From assembly GCA_031267775.1 (NCBI GenBank), contig JAIRYL010000035.1:1-7066 (forward strand): a stretch of 7,066 nucleotides of DNA. Direction: 5' to 3'. Position numbers and translations under genes: made by a program. The notes beneath the pieces are model-generated. The model made no database searches, was not told where the DNA came from, and saw nothing but the letters and a program-made list of their open reading frames with translations. Origin of the DNA: Tannerellaceae bacterium (GTDB lineage Bacteria > Bacteroidota > Bacteroidia > Bacteroidales > Tannerellaceae). Shown here piece by piece: positions 7,045 to 7,066 of the stretch (the first letter of the stretch is position 1; the number at the start of each line of letters is the position of its first letter).

Positions 7045-7066
7045 TCGCCCGGACTCAAAGATTTGT
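7032..7066. repeat. 21-base direct repeat cut by the window edge
   Basis: ACTCATAGATTTGT (7032-7045) recurs as ACTCAAAGATTTGT (7053-7066) with one mismatch and a period of 21 bases; GTCGCCCGG-type sequence fills the gap. Because 21 is seven codons, the minus strand reads SLSPGDK-SMSRFG without interruption. Whether more copies follow cannot be seen. Confidence 0.6.

Larger units (their letters stand above)
6567..7066. other. Repeat-rich intergenic region
   Basis: No convincing gene is seen downstream of the second barrel gene. In order the stretch holds a short GC-rich hairpin (6617-6637), AT-rich short repeats (6638-6746), a GC-rich C-heavy stretch (about 6747-6835), a perfect 28-base palindrome (6872-6899), a polypyrimidine run (about 6915-6932), a small hairpin with a T-run (6991-7010), and an 8-bp hairpin overlapping a 21-base direct repeat at the right edge. 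Base composition swings sharply from AT-rich to GC-rich, which fits accumulated repeat elements better than coding sequence. Confidence 0.7.
6741..7066 (-). other. Open minus-strand frame of doubtful coding status, entering from the right edge
   Basis: The frame is open from the right edge to TAA (complement of 6741-6743). Its first part (7066 to about 6930) translates to plausible peptide such as RINQLIIRDMIRFG, but the rest crosses the palindrome and the GC-rich stretch and becomes low-complexity Pro/Gly/Arg sequence. No domain is recognised. It could be the broken 3' end of a gene or a purely intergenic repeat that happens to lack stops; I favour the latter. Confidence 0.15.

Overview
The window looks like a piece of a Bacteroidota chromosome, most likely order Bacteroidales. 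I infer this from two outer-membrane beta-barrel proteins of the TonB-receptor-like family typical of that phylum, weak Shine-Dalgarno sites, and AT-rich short intergenic repeats of a style common in Bacteroides/Parabacteroides relatives. The genus cannot be fixed from sequence reading alone.

Layout, all genes on the + strand. (1) Bases 1-1499 hold the 3' part of an outer-membrane beta-barrel gene that begins left of the window. (2) After a 29-base gap, 1529-3745 encode a complete 738-residue peptidase-containing ABC exporter: a C39 double-glycine peptidase, a six-helix membrane domain and an ATPase domain, with every catalytic motif intact. (3) Bases 3746-4265 carry no intact gene but hold a frame-damaged piece of an IS66-family transposase (about 3893-4138). 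(4) Bases 4266-6566 encode a complete 766-residue outer-membrane receptor-like protein with a signal peptide, a carboxypeptidase-regulatory-like domain, a plug and a barrel. (5) Bases 6567-7066 are intergenic and rich in repeats: AT-rich short repeats, a GC-rich stretch, a perfect 28-base palindrome, and a 21-base direct repeat that runs into the right edge.

The working picture is a peptide export locus. The C39 exporter would cut a GG-type leader off a small peptide and move the core across the inner membrane. The tightly linked outer-membrane barrel is a candidate partner for outer-membrane passage or re-uptake. No precursor peptide, modifying enzyme or HlyD-type adaptor is visible here, so those parts, if present, lie to the left. 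The exporter gene is clearly more AT-rich than both barrel genes, and a transposase remnant lies just downstream, which suggests that the exporter arrived separately. I found no fully novel system; the strongest leads are the barrel/exporter/barrel arrangement, the IS66 scar and the right-hand repeat cluster.
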